From: Hyphomicrobiales bacterium
GTDB lineage: Bacteria; Pseudomonadota; Alphaproteobacteria; Rhizobiales; Rhizobiaceae
NCBI GenBank assembly: GCA_900467745.1
Contig: UBQW01000005.1
Coordinates: forward strand, 28,675-92,674
Length of the DNA: 64,000 bases
Direction of reading: 5' to 3'
Shown: in pieces, positions 50,361 to 59,416 of the stretch
How positions within the stretch are numbered: the first letter of the stretch is position 1
Layout of the letters: each line of letters begins with the position of its first letter
Position numbers and translations under genes: made by a program
Notes under the pieces: model-generated
Databases searched by the model: none
The model's input: the letters and a program-made list of their open reading frames with translations, nothing else
Told to the model about the DNA's origin: nothing

Positions 50361-53269
50361 CCAACAAACGCATGCTGCACCCATCACCATCTGGACGTTT
50401 CGTCGCGGTGATCGCAGCGCTTTTCCTGTCGGCTTTGGCGCTGATGGCAGGGGTCGCGCAGGCGGCCGAACCGGTGAAGATTTCCCGCGACGACACCGCG
50501 CTCGATCTGACCAAGACCACCGAGATCTACGCCAACCAGGGCGAGGCCTTCCAGGTGTCTACCGCAGCCGGCGCTGACGGCATCCGCCGGCGCATCGAGG
50601 TGCGCTCGAGCTCCGGCAACCACCAGGGCGACTGGGCGGTCTTCGCGCTCGCCAACGTTTCCGACGAGCAGCTGGAGCGCGTCATCGTCGCACCGCATTT
50701 CCGTCTGGTGAATTCCAAGCTGTTCTGGCCCGACCTCGGGTCGCAGCGCATCATCGCCATCACGCCGAGCGAAGGCTTCGCGCTCGACCGGCAGCCGAGC
50801 GACGATTCCGACGTCTTCCGCATCACGCTCAACCCGGGCTCCGTCATCACCTTCGTGGCCGAGCTTTCGACGCCGGAACTGCCGCAGATCTATCTGTGGG
50901 AGCCCGACGCCTACAAGGACACGATCAACGCGTTTACGCTCTATCGCGGCATCGTGCTTGGGATTGCCGGCCTGCTGGCGGTGTTCCTCACCATCCTTTT
51001 CGTCGTCAAGGGCACCTCGATGCTGCCGGCGACGGCCGCGCTCGCCTGGGCGGTGCTCGGCTACATCTGCGTCGATTTCGGCTTTCTCGGCAAGCTCGTC
51101 AGCATCGCTTCGGCGGACCAGCGAATATGGCGCGCCTGCGCGGAAGTGGCGCTGGCATCGAGTTTCGTCATCTTCCTGTTCACCTATCTCAACCTCAACC
51201 GCTGGCACACGCATCTCGGTTACGTAACGCTGGCCTGGGTGCTGGGTCTGGCGCTGCTCTTCGGCGTCGCGATCTACGATCCGGCCATCGCCGCCGGTAT
51301 CGCCCGCCTCTCCTTCGCGCTCACCGCGACGCTGGGCCTGCTGCTCATCATCTATCTCGGCCTCAACCGCTACGACCGCGCCATCCTGCTCGTGCCCGCC
51401 TGGGCGCTGATCCTGGTATGGCTTTTCGGCGGCTGGCTGACGATCACCGGCCAGCTCGACAACGACATCATCCAGCCGGCGCTCGGCGGTGGTCTGGTGC
51501 TGATCGTGCTCCTGATCGGCTTCACCGTCATGCAGCACGCCTTTGCCGGCGGCACGTTCCAGCAGGGGCTGTTCTCCGATCTCGAACGGCAATCGCTGGC
51601 GCTGACCGGCTCCGGCGACATGGTGTGGGATTGGGACGTGGCGCGCGACCGCGTCGTCACCATCCCCGATGTCTCCGTCAAGCTCGGCCTCTCGCCCGGC
51701 ACGATGCATGGCGCCGCCCGCAACTGGCTGCCGCGCCTGCACCCCGACGATCGCGACCGCTTCCGCGCCACGCTCGACGTGCTGCTCGAACATCGCCGCG
51801 GCCGGCTGAACCACGAGTTCCGCATTCGCGCCGAGGACGGGCATTTCCACTGGCTGCTGATCCGCGCCCGGCCGGTGCTCGATTCCAACGGTGAAGTGAT
51901 CCGCTGCGTCGGCACCGTCATCGACGTGACCGAGCAGAAGAACTCGATCGACCGGCTGCTGCAGGACGCGCTGCACGACAACCTGACCGGCCTTCCCAAC
52001 CGCCAGCTTTTCCTCGACCGCCTGCAGGGCGTGCTGGCGCTGGCGCCGGGTGGCGATACGCTGCGGCCGACCGTGATGGTGATCGATATCGATCGCTACA
52101 AGCTGGTCAACGACGCGCTTGGCGTGGCCGCTGGCGACAACATCCTGATCGCGCTGACGCGGCGTCTTCGCCGGCTTTTGAAGCCGCAGGACACGCTGGC
52201 GCGCCTCTCCGGCGACCAGTTCGGCCTCATTCTGGTTTCCGAACGCGATCCCGCCAAGATCGCCGACTTCGCCGATGCGATCAGCAAGGCGATCATGGTG
52301 CCGATCAACTTCGCCAACCGCGAGATCATCCTGACGGCGTCGATCGGGCTCGCCTCCTTCGTCGACCAGCAGGAAAACGCGACGGGGATGCTCAGCGATT
52401 CCGAGCTTGCCATGTACCGAGCGAAACGCGCCGGCGGCAATCGCGTCGAGCCGTTCCAGCCCGCCTTCCGCGACTTCGGCGCCGACCGACTGCAGCTGGA
52501 ATCGGATCTCCGCCGTGCGCTGGAGCGCAAGGAACTGTCGATGGTCTACCAGCCGATTGCCGGCCTGGAGGATGTCGAGATCGCCGGTTTCGAGGCCTTG
52601 ATGCGCTGGGAGCATCCGAAGCGCGGCAGCATCCCGCCATCGGAGTTCATCCCGATCGCCGAGGCTTCCGACATCATCAACATGCTCGGCGTCTTCGCGC
52701 TCGAACAGGCGACCAACGACCTGATGGCCTGGGAAAGCCAGACGGGCGAGCTGCCGATCTTCGTGTCGATCAACCTCTCCAGCGCGCAGCTCCTGAACAA
52801 CGATCTCTATGACGACGTGCGCTCGGTTCTCGCCAAGACCCATTGCGATCCAACCCGGCTAAAGCTGGAGCTGACCGAGACGATGGTGATGGAAAACCCG
52901 GAACAGGCGCGCCTGGTGCTGAGCAAACTGCGCGAGATCGGGCTTGGGCTGGCGCTCGACGATTTCGGCACCGGCTACTCCTCCCTCTCCTATCTCACCC
53001 GCTTCCCGTTCGACACGATCAAGCTCGACAAGACGCTGGTCTGCGACACCAGCGATCGCAAGTCGACCGTGCTGCGCTCGGTGATCTCGATGGCGCGGGA
53101 GCTCGAGATGAAGGTCGTGGCCGAGGGGATCGAGTCCAACGAAGACGCGATCGAGCTCGCGAAGATGGGCTGCACCTACGGCCAGAGCTATCTCTTCGGC
53201 CCGCCGATGGCGTCGGAATCGGTGCTGCGGCTGCTGAAGGAACGGTTTCCGCTGACCAAGCGCGCCTGA
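50357..53269 (+). CDS. c-di-GMP phosphodiesterase with degenerate GGDEF and intact EAL
   Basis: A 970-residue protein, translationally coupled to the GNAT gene. After a signal peptide (VIAALFLSALALMAGVAQA) comes a periplasmic beta domain (about 30-190), then several membrane segments (about 195-395), a PAS-like domain (415-530), a GGDEF domain whose signature reads SGDQF (near 615), hence probably inactive, and a complete EAL domain: EALMRW (near 744), NLS, ELTET, DDFGTGYS (near 868), KLDKTL, AEGIES. It should hydrolyse c-di-GMP, controlled by a periplasmic signal and PAS sensing, and so influence motility and biofilm. Confidence 0.92.
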   Translation: MTNKRMLHPSPSGRFVAVIAALFLSALALMAGVAQAAEPVKISRDDTALDLTKTTEIYANQGEAFQVSTAAGADGIRRRIEVRSSSGNHQGDWAVFALANVSDEQLERVIVAPHFRLVNSKLFWPDLGSQRIIAITPSEGFALDRQPSDDSDVFRITLNPGSVITFVAELSTPELPQIYLWEPDAYKDTINAFTLYRGIVLGIAGLLAVFLTILFVVKGTSMLPATAALAWAVLGYICVDFGFLGKLVSIASADQRIWRACAEVALASSFVIFLFTYLNLNRWHTHLGYVTLAWVLGLALLFGVAIYDPAIAAGIARLSFALTATLGLLLIIYLGLNRYDRAILLVPAWALILVWLFGGWLTITGQLDNDIIQPALGGGLVLIVLLIGFTVMQHAFAGGTFQQGLFSDLERQSLALTGSGDMVWDWDVARDRVVTIPDVSVKLGLSPGTMHGAARNWLPRLHPDDRDRFRATLDVLLEHRRGRLNHEFRIRAEDGHFHWLLIRARPVLDSNGEVIRCVGTVIDVTEQKNSIDRLLQDALHDNLTGLPNRQLFLDRLQGVLALAPGGDTLRPTVMVIDIDRYKLVNDALGVAAGDNILIALTRRLRRLLKPQDTLARLSGDQFGLILVSERDPAKIADFADAISKAIMVPINFANREIILTASIGLASFVDQQENATGMLSDSELAMYRAKRAGGNRVEPFQPAFRDFGADRLQLESDLRRALERKELSMVYQPIAGLEDVEIAGFEALMRWEHPKRGSIPPSEFIPIAEASDIINMLGVFALEQATNDLMAWESQTGELPIFVSINLSSAQLLNNDLYDDVRSVLAKTHCDPTRLKLELTETMVMENPEQARLVLSKLREIGLGLALDDFGTGYSSLSYLTRFPFDTIKLDKTLVCDTSDRKSTVLRSVISMARELEMKVVAEGIESNEDAIELAKMGCTYGQSYLFGPPMASESVLRLLKERFPLTKRA

Positions 53270-53290
53270 GGTCTCTCAGGCGGCCTAGGT

Positions 53291-54376
53291 TCAAGCGGCG
53301 GCTTGCCGGGGCTCGGCGACGCGATCCTGGATCAAGCGGTGCAGATATTCGAGCTTTTCGACAACCGCGTTCGACAGCACGAAGGGATAGGAATCCGGCT
53401 GGCCCATGCTGCGCTGGATGGCATTGATCGCCACCGATAGCGGCACCCAGGCGCTGACCAATTGCTCGGCGCTGGCTGCACGATAAGGGTTGAAATCCAC
53501 CTCGGATGCCATTTCCTCATGGCCGCGCGGATCGATCGCAATGCCGAAGCCACGCGCGGTCTCCAGCGTATCGACGATATGCAGATAATGCGCGAAGCAC
53601 TCGGCGAAATCCTCCCAGGGATGGGCCGCCGCATAGGCGCTGATGAAGCTCTGCTGCCAGCCGAGAGGCGCGCCGTTCTGATAATGGTTCTGCAGCGCCT
53701 GGCCATAATCCTGGCGCTCATCGCCGAAGACGGCGCGGAAGCCATCGAAGGCGTCGCGGTCGCGGACCAGGCGGTTCCAGACGAAGTGTCCGATCTCGTG
53801 ACGGAAATGTCCGAGAAGCGTTCTATAGGGTTCGTTCATCGAGGCGCGGGCAAGTTCGCGGGTGATGTCGTCGGCCTCGGCGGCGCGGATGGCGATGACG
53901 CCTTCGTCATGGCCGGTCATGGCCGGGATGACGTTGCCGTCGACTTGCACCTCGTCCTCGAGAAAGTCGAAAACCAGGCCGCCTTGCGGATCCTCGATGC
54001 GATCGGGCGGCGGCAGGCGCCAGCGCAGCAATGAATAGAAGAGATGGCGCTGCGCCTGGCTGATGCGGCGCCAGCGATCGATCCCTTCCTGCGTATGGGT
54101 ATTGGGCACCAGGCGATTGTAGCGGCAGGCGATGCAGAATGGATTTTCGTCGTCCGCATTGACCAGCCAGTTGCAGATGTCGAGACCGGCATTGGCGCAG
54201 AAACGCACGGCGCGCTGAGGGTCCGATCTCAGCTGCCACAGCGTCTCGTCGCGCGGCTCGAGCGCGCGCATCGAGAGATCGTCAGCTAAGAAGCCGAGGC
54301 GATGGTTGCAGCGGACGCATTGCCGGTTGTCGAAGTGCACGACCTGATCGCAATTATCGCAGGCGAAAAGCCGCAT
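53291..54376 (-). CDS. Putative zinc-binding metallopeptidase (Mx-type) with zinc ribbon
   Basis: A 361-residue protein; ATG 54376 is preferred (MRLFACDNCDQVVHF), though 54388 is possible. The N-terminus has CDNC...CVRC, and later CNW...CIAC, giving a zinc-ribbon-like module. The peptidase motif HEIGH in LLGHFRHEIGHFVWNRLV is near residue 190, with further conserved acids in HPWEDFAECFAHYLHIVDTLETA. The family is annotated as a putative zinc-binding peptidase of unknown substrate. It converges with the EAL gene, 21 bp apart. Confidence 0.82.
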   Translation of the reverse strand: MRLFACDNCDQVVHFDNRQCVRCNHRLGFLADDLSMRALEPRDETLWQLRSDPQRAVRFCANAGLDICNWLVNADDENPFCIACRYNRLVPNTHTQEGIDRWRRISQAQRHLFYSLLRWRLPPPDRIEDPQGGLVFDFLEDEVQVDGNVIPAMTGHDEGVIAIRAAEADDITRELARASMNEPYRTLLGHFRHEIGHFVWNRLVRDRDAFDGFRAVFGDERQDYGQALQNHYQNGAPLGWQQSFISAYAAAHPWEDFAECFAHYLHIVDTLETARGFGIAIDPRGHEEMASEVDFNPYRAASAEQLVSAWVPLSVAINAIQRSMGQPDSYPFVLSNAVVEKLEYLHRLIQDRVAEPRQAAA

Positions 54377-54456
54377 GAAACGCCCCATAGCGTGGTGTTG
54401 ATACAAAACGACCCGCAGCGCGGAAGCGCGACGGGCCATTGCGGGGATGCTTTCGA

Positions 54457-54648
54457 TCACATGCGATCGACGACATCCTTCAGCTTATCCTTGGCATTGC
54501 CCTTGGCGGTCTGTGCCTTGCCCTTGGCTTCCTGGACGGCGCCCTTGGCGCGGGTCGAATTGTCGCCGGTCGCCTTGCCGACAGCCTGCTTCGCCTTGCC
54601 GGCGATTTCGTTGGCCTTGCCGGAAATCTTGTCGCTGGTGCTACCCAT
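54457..54648 (-). CDS. CsbD-family stress protein
   Basis: A 63-residue protein of the CsbD family ([46 protein letters not shown]), composed of lysine/alanine-rich helical repeats. Family members are induced by general stress in many bacteria. AAGGAG precedes the ATG. The upstream region has a GGAAC-N17-GTT promoter for EcfG, which agrees with stress control. No molecular function is known. Confidence 0.9.
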   Translation of the reverse strand: MGSTSDKISGKANEIAGKAKQAVGKATGDNSTRAKGAVQEAKGKAQTAKGNAKDKLKDVVDRM

Positions 54649-54694
54649 CTGATGTCTCCTTTTGGAACGGGCCTCGTGCCCGGTGCGAAAAGAG

Positions 54695-54719
54695 AACGTG
54701 GTTCGCGGCTATTCGTTCC
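54695..54719 (-). promoter_or_regulatory. Candidate EcfG-type stress promoter of csbD-family gene
   Basis: On the minus strand GGAAC (54719-54715), 17-bp spacer, GTT (54697-54695), 47 bp upstream of the ATG. Consensus and spacing match those at 27,420 and 38,384. Confidence 0.7.
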
Positions 54720-54735
54720 GCGAATTTTTGCGTCT

Positions 54736-55341
54736 TCAGGCGTGGCCGGCTTCGGTGGAGAGCATGGCCGCCGAAATGCCCATGCCGGCCAGTGCGCGCT
54801 CGTATTTGTCGTCGAGATTGGGATCGAAAATGAGGGCGTCGTTGGCCGGGCAATTCAGCCAGCCATTGCTGGCGATCTCGGCTTCGAGCTGCCCCGCGCC
54901 CCAGCCGGCATAGCCGAGCAGCATGGTGGCGCGCTTCGGCCCCTCGCCCTTGGCAATGGCGCGGATGATGTCGAGCGTTGCCGTCATGCAGATATCGTCG
55001 CTGACGGGAATGCTGGAATCGCAGAGATAATCATCGGAATGCAGAACAAAGCCACGGCCGCTTTCCACCGGCCCGCCCGTCTGGATCGACAGGTCTCCAG
55101 ATGGCGGCGGCATGAGGATCGCCTCGTCGCTCTTGATCATGTCGAGATGCATCAGCACGTCGGTGAACGAAAGCTCCTGCGACCGGTTGATGATGAAACC
55201 CATGGCGCCGGCGTCGGAATGGGCGCAAACGTAAATCACCGTGCGAGCGAAATTGCTGTCCGACACGCCGGGCATGGCGATCAGGAACTGGCCGTCGAAG
55301 AAGCCGCGTTCTCGTCTGTTTTTCAGGGTCGACAGGGACAT
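54736..55341 (-). CDS. YqgE/AlgH family protein (UPF0301)
   Basis: A 201-residue protein from ATG 55341 with AGGAGG in front. [47 protein letters not shown] and [17 protein letters not shown], then [23 protein letters not shown] and DDALIFDP are the conserved family segments. Structure is known from homologues but function is not; the AlgH name derives from an alginate phenotype in Pseudomonas. It is divergent from the DsbD-like gene and lies upstream of the csbD stress gene in the same direction. Confidence 0.92.
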   Translation of the reverse strand: MSLSTLKNRRERGFFDGQFLIAMPGVSDSNFARTVIYVCAHSDAGAMGFIINRSQELSFTDVLMHLDMIKSDEAILMPPPSGDLSIQTGGPVESGRGFVLHSDDYLCDSSIPVSDDICMTATLDIIRAIAKGEGPKRATMLLGYAGWGAGQLEAEIASNGWLNCPANDALIFDPNLDDKYERALAGMGISAAMLSTEAGHA

Positions 55342-55480
55342 GATACCTCCTGATGCCAGACCGCTCGAGGCGCCGACAAGAGAAACATGGGCCAATGTCC
55401 TGTTTCAATCAACTGAAAATGAAAATTAAATCGGATGCGGCTGCTGGCGAAGGGCGGCGGATTTGAATAACCATTGCCGC

Positions 55481-56317
55481 ATGACCTTTGCCCCATACAC
55501 ACGACGCCTCGTCCTCATCCTCGCCACGACCGCTGGCCTGTTCTTGCCGACCCTGTCCTCGGTGAACGCCGGGACCAGCGCCTGGGTCGACAATGCCGGC
55601 GGGCGGATGCGGCTGGTGGCGCTCTCACCCGATGAACACGGCAAGATCCGCGCCGGGCTGCAGATCGAACCGAACGCCGGATGGATCACCTATTGGCGCG
55701 AACCGGGCAACAGCGGCATCCCGCCACAGGTCACGATCGCGCCCGAGACGGGGGTGACGCTCGACAAGATCGGTTACCCCATTCCCAAGCACATCCAGGA
55801 CGACAGGCTCGACGACATCGGCTACGACGCGCCGGTGACGCTGCCGCTGACCCTGTCGGCAAAGCGCGACGCAACGGAGATCAGAGCCCAGGCTTTCATC
55901 GGCATCTGCAAGGATATCTGCGTGCCCTTCCAGGCCGACTTCACGCTCGCGCTTTCGTCGGCGGGGCAATCGCAACCTGAGGAAAAGGCGATATTGGACG
56001 CCGCCGACGCACGCCTGCCGGAGGCGCCCTCCTCCAAGTTCAAGGTGACCAAGCATACGCTGTCGGCCGACCAGAAGGAGCTGACGCTCAATATCACGCT
56101 GCCAGACATCGGCGACACGACGCCCGACGTCGTCATTGCCGGCCCGAGCGGCTATGTCTTCACCAAGCAGCTGATGAGCAAGCGCGATGGCACGTCGCTG
56201 ACGACGACGATCGCGATCGGCAAGCTGCCGAAGAATTACGACATATCGGGCAAGAGCTGGAGCGCGCTTGTGATCGATGGGGCCCGCGCCATCGAAAGCC
56301 CGCTTGCTTTCAAATAG
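55481..56317 (+). CDS. DsbD N-terminal-like periplasmic protein
   Basis: A 278-residue exported protein; start ATG 55481 (MTFAPYTRRLVLILATTAGLFLPTLSSVNA, signal peptide with an RR) though an upstream TTG at 55463 is possible. The mature part matches the thiol-disulfide interchange DsbD alpha-domain family: GLQIEPNAGWITYWREPGNSGIPPQVTI and the cysteine pair ICKDICVPFQADF. It likely accepts electrons from a DsbD/ScsB-type membrane protein and passes them to periplasmic thiols. No membrane partner is in the window. Confidence 0.82.
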   Translation: MTFAPYTRRLVLILATTAGLFLPTLSSVNAGTSAWVDNAGGRMRLVALSPDEHGKIRAGLQIEPNAGWITYWREPGNSGIPPQVTIAPETGVTLDKIGYPIPKHIQDDRLDDIGYDAPVTLPLTLSAKRDATEIRAQAFIGICKDICVPFQADFTLALSSAGQSQPEEKAILDAADARLPEAPSSKFKVTKHTLSADQKELTLNITLPDIGDTTPDVVIAGPSGYVFTKQLMSKRDGTSLTTTIAIGKLPKNYDISGKSWSALVIDGARAIESPLAFK

Positions 56318-56400
56318 GCCGATCCTATCATTCACAGCTGCCCTTGATCCCAACGTCTGCGCCCCGACGGCGCCTCACAAACAATAACCAGGAGATAGTC

Positions 56401-56886
56401 ATGACCATTGCAATCGGCGACACGCTGCCTTCGGCGACCTTCAAGGAAAAGACGGCTGACGGCCCGGTCGAGACCACGACCGACGCGCTGTTCAAGGGCA
56501 AGCGCGTGGTGCTTTTCGCCGTCCCCGGCGCCTTCACTCCGACCTGCTCGCTCAACCACCTGCCCGGCTATCTCGAAAACCGCGACACCATTCTCGGCAA
56601 GGGCGTCGACGACATCGCGGTCATCGCCGTCAATGACTGGCACGTCATGGGCGCCTGGGCGCAATCCTCCGGCGGCATGGGCAAGATCCACTTCCTGCCC
56701 GACTGGGACGCCTCTTTCACCAAGGCCATCGGCCTCGACGCCGACCTCTCCGGCGGCGGCCTCGGCGTGCGCTCCAAGCGGTACTCGATGCTGGTCGAGG
56801 ACGGCGTCGTGAAGTCGCTCAACGTCGAGGACAATCCGGGTCAGGCGACGGTTTCGAGCGCCGCGACGATGATCGAGCAGCTTTGA
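56401..56886 (+). CDS. Peroxiredoxin (Prx5/AhpC-type)
   Basis: A 161-residue thiol peroxidase from ATG 56401, with AGGAG 7 bp upstream. The peroxidatic cysteine is C49 in AVPGAFTPTCSLNHLPGY, the Prx5-type signature (rather than the GGxTP of AhpC). It would reduce H2O2 and organic peroxides, with glutaredoxin or thioredoxin as donor. It is followed by a strong terminator and is probably transcribed alone from the 83-bp gap upstream. Confidence 0.93.
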   Translation: MTIAIGDTLPSATFKEKTADGPVETTTDALFKGKRVVLFAVPGAFTPTCSLNHLPGYLENRDTILGKGVDDIAVIAVNDWHVMGAWAQSSGGMGKIHFLPDWDASFTKAIGLDADLSGGGLGVRSKRYSMLVEDGVVKSLNVEDNPGQATVSSAATMIEQL

Positions 56887-56930
56887 AGATTTGCCTGCTC
56901 GGCAAGTATCACCGTCGAGCGTGAAAACGG

Positions 56931-56964
56931 ACGCAAGCGGCCGAGGACGGCCGCTTGCGTTTTT
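56931..56964 (+). terminator. Strong terminator after peroxiredoxin gene
   Basis: ACGCAAGCGGCCG (56931-56943) and CGGCCGCTTGCGT (56948-56960) form a perfect 13-bp stem with a 4-nt loop, followed by TTTT. Confidence 0.92.
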
Positions 56965-57011
56965 GCATCGGCCGTATCGCAAGCGATTGCAGCCGCTCCG
57001 ATCCCAAGCCG

Positions 57012-57371
57012 TCAGAACACCTCTATATCCGGGGGTGTCGGCGGAGCCGGTGGAGCTGGTGGAGCGGGCGGGGTTGGAGGCGTCGGCGCCACCGGAGCCG
57101 CGGCCGCCGGTGCGCTTGTCGGCCGGGGATCAGGCCCCGAAATCGCCGTCCTGCGATAGACCGACGAAGAGCCCCAATGGTCGCCATCCGCATTGCTGCG
57201 AGCCGTGTCGCTGCCGCACCGCTCACGATGCCGCTGCTGCCAATCATGGGGCATTTTGGACATGGTGCGAGGCGTGTTTTCACACACGCTAGACGTATAC
57301 TCATCCGTTGCCACGCAACCACTTGCGATGATCACGAAAGGTATGACGCAGAACGAAAAACACATCTTCAT
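57012..57371 (-). CDS. Small proline-rich lipoprotein
   Basis: A 119-residue protein from ATG 57371 with AAAGGA upstream; an ATG 48 bp further upstream would lack it. The signal peptide has a lipobox ASGC, followed by TDEYTSSVCENTPRTMSKMPHDW with cysteines, and ends in a long proline/alanine tail (PTPPTPPAPPAPPAPPTPPDIEVF). The tail could reach through the peptidoglycan. Function unknown. Its base composition is more A/T-rich than the flanking genes. Confidence 0.7.
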   Translation of the reverse strand: MKMCFSFCVIPFVIIASGCVATDEYTSSVCENTPRTMSKMPHDWQQRHRERCGSDTARSNADGDHWGSSSVYRRTAISGPDPRPTSAPAAAAPVAPTPPTPPAPPAPPAPPTPPDIEVF

Positions 57372-57681
57372 GATTTTTCCTTTCGGGTTTTCGTACCTCG
57401 TTTTAGGAAAAATCCACAACCTAGACGTTGTTCCTGCGATTTTTTTCTAAGATTAATGCACGCCCTGATTTTCTTTCCCATGACTAATATTTAGTTTCCC
57501 GACCTGTGGTGGCCTCCCAATTCCGGGCAACCGCTTCATCCGTTGGTCATCATCGGGAACACTTTCAAGACGATTATCGGAACCATTCGGCACCACGGAG
57601 CAACGCCCCACGCGCAATCGTCACATTTTTGCCGCAATTGTTACAACATAACATAACTGTTACGTTATTACATTTGAGGCT
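57372..57681. other. A/T-rich intergenic region upstream of zinc operon
   Basis: This 310-bp stretch is divergent between the leftward lipoprotein and the rightward zinc transporter operon. I see no gene in it. It contains the Zur-like palindrome near its right end and GGAAC boxes at about 57,562 and 57,579 that lack a correctly spaced GTT. Confidence 0.5.
57640..57667. promoter_or_regulatory. Zur-like operator upstream of zinc transporter operon
   Basis: TAACATAAC-T-GTTACGTTA (57649-57667) is a palindrome with one mismatch, overlapped on the left by GTTAC-AAC-ATAAC (57640-57652), one base off the GTTATNNNATAAC-type Zur sites of alphaproteobacteria. It lies 14 bp before the first gene. Zinc repression through Zur is inferred from the genes that follow. 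Confidence 0.6.
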
Positions 57682-57795
57682 ATGATGAAGCGTACCGGTC
57701 TGATCGGAGCATCCGCCATCCACCGGATGATTGCGGTCGTCATCCTGGCCGCCCTGCTCTGGATCGCCATCGCATGGGCGGTGGTGCTGCCATGA
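57682..57795 (+). CDS. Tiny membrane protein at head of zinc operon
   Basis: A 37-residue protein (MMKRTGLIGASAIHRMIAVVILAALLWIAIAWAVVLP) with one hydrophobic helix. GAGG is 5 bp before the ATG. The last codons overlap the ATG of the ABC ATPase (ATGA), so it is translationally coupled to it. It starts just 14 bp after the Zur-like site. Either it is a small partner of the transporter or its translation mainly serves to couple expression of the operon. Confidence 0.7.
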   Translation: MMKRTGLIGASAIHRMIAVVILAALLWIAIAWAVVLP

Positions 57796-58532
57796 GCGAA
57801 GACCTGATCCGGCTTGCCAATCTTACCGTCGCCTATAACCGGCATCCGGCGGTGCACCATGTCTCCGGCGCGATTACGGCCGGCAGCCTGACTGCGATTG
57901 CCGGGCCGAATGGGGCGGGGAAGTCGACGCTGTTGAAGGCGATCATGGGCGAGCTCAGGCCGAGCGAAGGGCGCGTCGAGCATCGGCTGCAGCGCACCGA
58001 TTTCGGCTATCTGCCGCAGGCGGCCGATATCAACAGGCGGTTTCCGATCTCGGTGCTCGATACCGTGCTGCTCGGCGCATGGCGGCAGGCGGGGGCGTTT
58101 TCGCGGGTGTCGGGTGCGGAGATGGTGAAAGCACAGGAGGCGATTTCGGCGGTCGGGCTGGAGGGATTCGAGCGGCGGCAGATCGGGTCGTTGTCATCGG
58201 GCCAATTGCAGCGGGTGCTGTTTGCGCGGCTGTTGTTGCAGGATGCCAAGGTGATCCTGCTCGACGAGCCGTTTACCGCGATCGACGCCCGCACCACCCG
58301 CGACCTGATCGAGATGATCCGACGCTGGCATGGGGATGGGCGAACGATCGTGGCGGTGCTGCATGACTTCGAGCAGATCCGCGCGCATTTCCCGCAGACG
58401 CTGCTTCTCGCCCGCGAGATGATCGACTGGGGGCCGACGGCGAGTGCGATGTCGGCAGAGAACCTGTTGAAGGCGCGGGCCATGGCCGAGCGCTGGGATG
58501 AGGACGCAGACACCTGCGCGCCCGCCGCATGA
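57792..58532 (+). CDS. aztA: Zinc/manganese ABC transporter ATPase (AztA-like)
   Basis: A 246-residue ATPase from ATG 57792. The Walker A motif is GPNGAGKST (residues 37-45), the signature LSSGQLQRVLFARLLLQ, the Walker B VILLDEPFTAID, and the switch histidine is in AVLHDFEQI. It energises import of a transition metal with the next two genes, as in AztABC (Paracoccus) and ZnuABC systems. It overlaps the permease gene by ATGA. Assignment to Azt rather than Znu/Mnt rests on gene order and the short SBP loop. Confidence 0.85.
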   Translation: MSEDLIRLANLTVAYNRHPAVHHVSGAITAGSLTAIAGPNGAGKSTLLKAIMGELRPSEGRVEHRLQRTDFGYLPQAADINRRFPISVLDTVLLGAWRQAGAFSRVSGAEMVKAQEAISAVGLEGFERRQIGSLSSGQLQRVLFARLLLQDAKVILLDEPFTAIDARTTRDLIEMIRRWHGDGRTIVAVLHDFEQIRAHFPQTLLLAREMIDWGPTASAMSAENLLKARAMAERWDEDADTCAPAA

Positions 58533-59401
58533 CCATCTACGATCTCTTCTTCGCGCCCTTCGTCGATTACGGCTTCATGCGCCGGGCGCTGGTCGCGTGC
58601 CTCTGCCTCGGGCTCGGTTCCGGACCGATCGGCGTGTTTCTGATGCTGCGGCGCATGAGCCTGATGGGCGATGCGATGAGCCATGCGATCCTGCCGGGTG
58701 CGGCGATCGGCTATCTCGTCGCCGGCTCGCTGTCGCTGACGGCGATGGGGATCGGCGGGCTGGTGGCGGGGCTTGCGGTGGCTTTGCTGTCGGGCGCAGT
58801 CAGCCGGGTGACGGTGCTGCAGGAGGATGCGAGCTTTGCCACCTTCTATCTGGCGTCGCTGGCGCTCGGCGTGCTGATCGTCTCGCTGAGGGGCTCCAAT
58901 ATCGACCTGCTGCATGTGCTGTTCGGCACCATCCTCGCCATCGATCCACCGGCGCTTTACCAGATCGGCGCGATCACGACGCTGACGCTGATCGTGCTTG
59001 CCGCGATTTACCGGCCGCTGATCGCGGAGTGCTTCGATCCGAGTTTCCTGAGGGCAATCGGCGGACGCGGGCCGGTCTATCACTTCCTGTTCCTGCTGCT
59101 CGTCGTGCTCAATCTCGTCGCCAGCTTCCAGGCGCTTGGGACGCTGATGGCCGTGGGGCTGATGATGCTTCCGGCCGCGATCGCGCAGCTCTGTTCGCGC
59201 AGCCTGCCTTCGATGATGCTGGTGGCTGCCTTGAGTGCCGCGGCATCCGGATATTTCGGACTGATCGCCTCCTACCATCTTGAGCTCGCCTCCGGGCCGA
59301 CGATCATCATGACGGCGGCGGCGATCTACGGCTTTTCCATCTTCTTCGCACCGTCGGGCCTTGCCCGGCGACTTTTCCCCCGCGCCCATCTCAAGGGCTA
59401 A
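58529..59401 (+). CDS. aztB: Metal ABC transporter permease (AztB-like)
   Basis: A 290-residue polytopic membrane protein (about eight to nine hydrophobic segments) of the ABC-3 family, with FVDYGFMRRALVACLCLGLGSGPIGVFLMLRRMSLMGDAMSHAILPGAAIGYL and RGSNIDLLHVLFGTILAID, as in zinc and manganese permeases. It overlaps the ATPase gene by 4 bp and is followed by the binding protein 15 bp downstream. It forms the transmembrane channel, probably as a dimer with two ATPase subunits. Confidence 0.88.
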   Translation: MTIYDLFFAPFVDYGFMRRALVACLCLGLGSGPIGVFLMLRRMSLMGDAMSHAILPGAAIGYLVAGSLSLTAMGIGGLVAGLAVALLSGAVSRVTVLQEDASFATFYLASLALGVLIVSLRGSNIDLLHVLFGTILAIDPPALYQIGAITTLTLIVLAAIYRPLIAECFDPSFLRAIGGRGPVYHFLFLLLVVLNLVASFQALGTLMAVGLMMLPAAIAQLCSRSLPSMMLVAALSAAASGYFGLIASYHLELASGPTIIMTAAAIYGFSIFFAPSGLARRLFPRAHLKG

Positions 59402-59416
59402 ACAAAGGATGCTTCT

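Noticed and set aside
50384..52843. 819-codon frame antisense to the EAL gene
   Set aside because: Composition typical of antisense; the + frame has full domain architecture.
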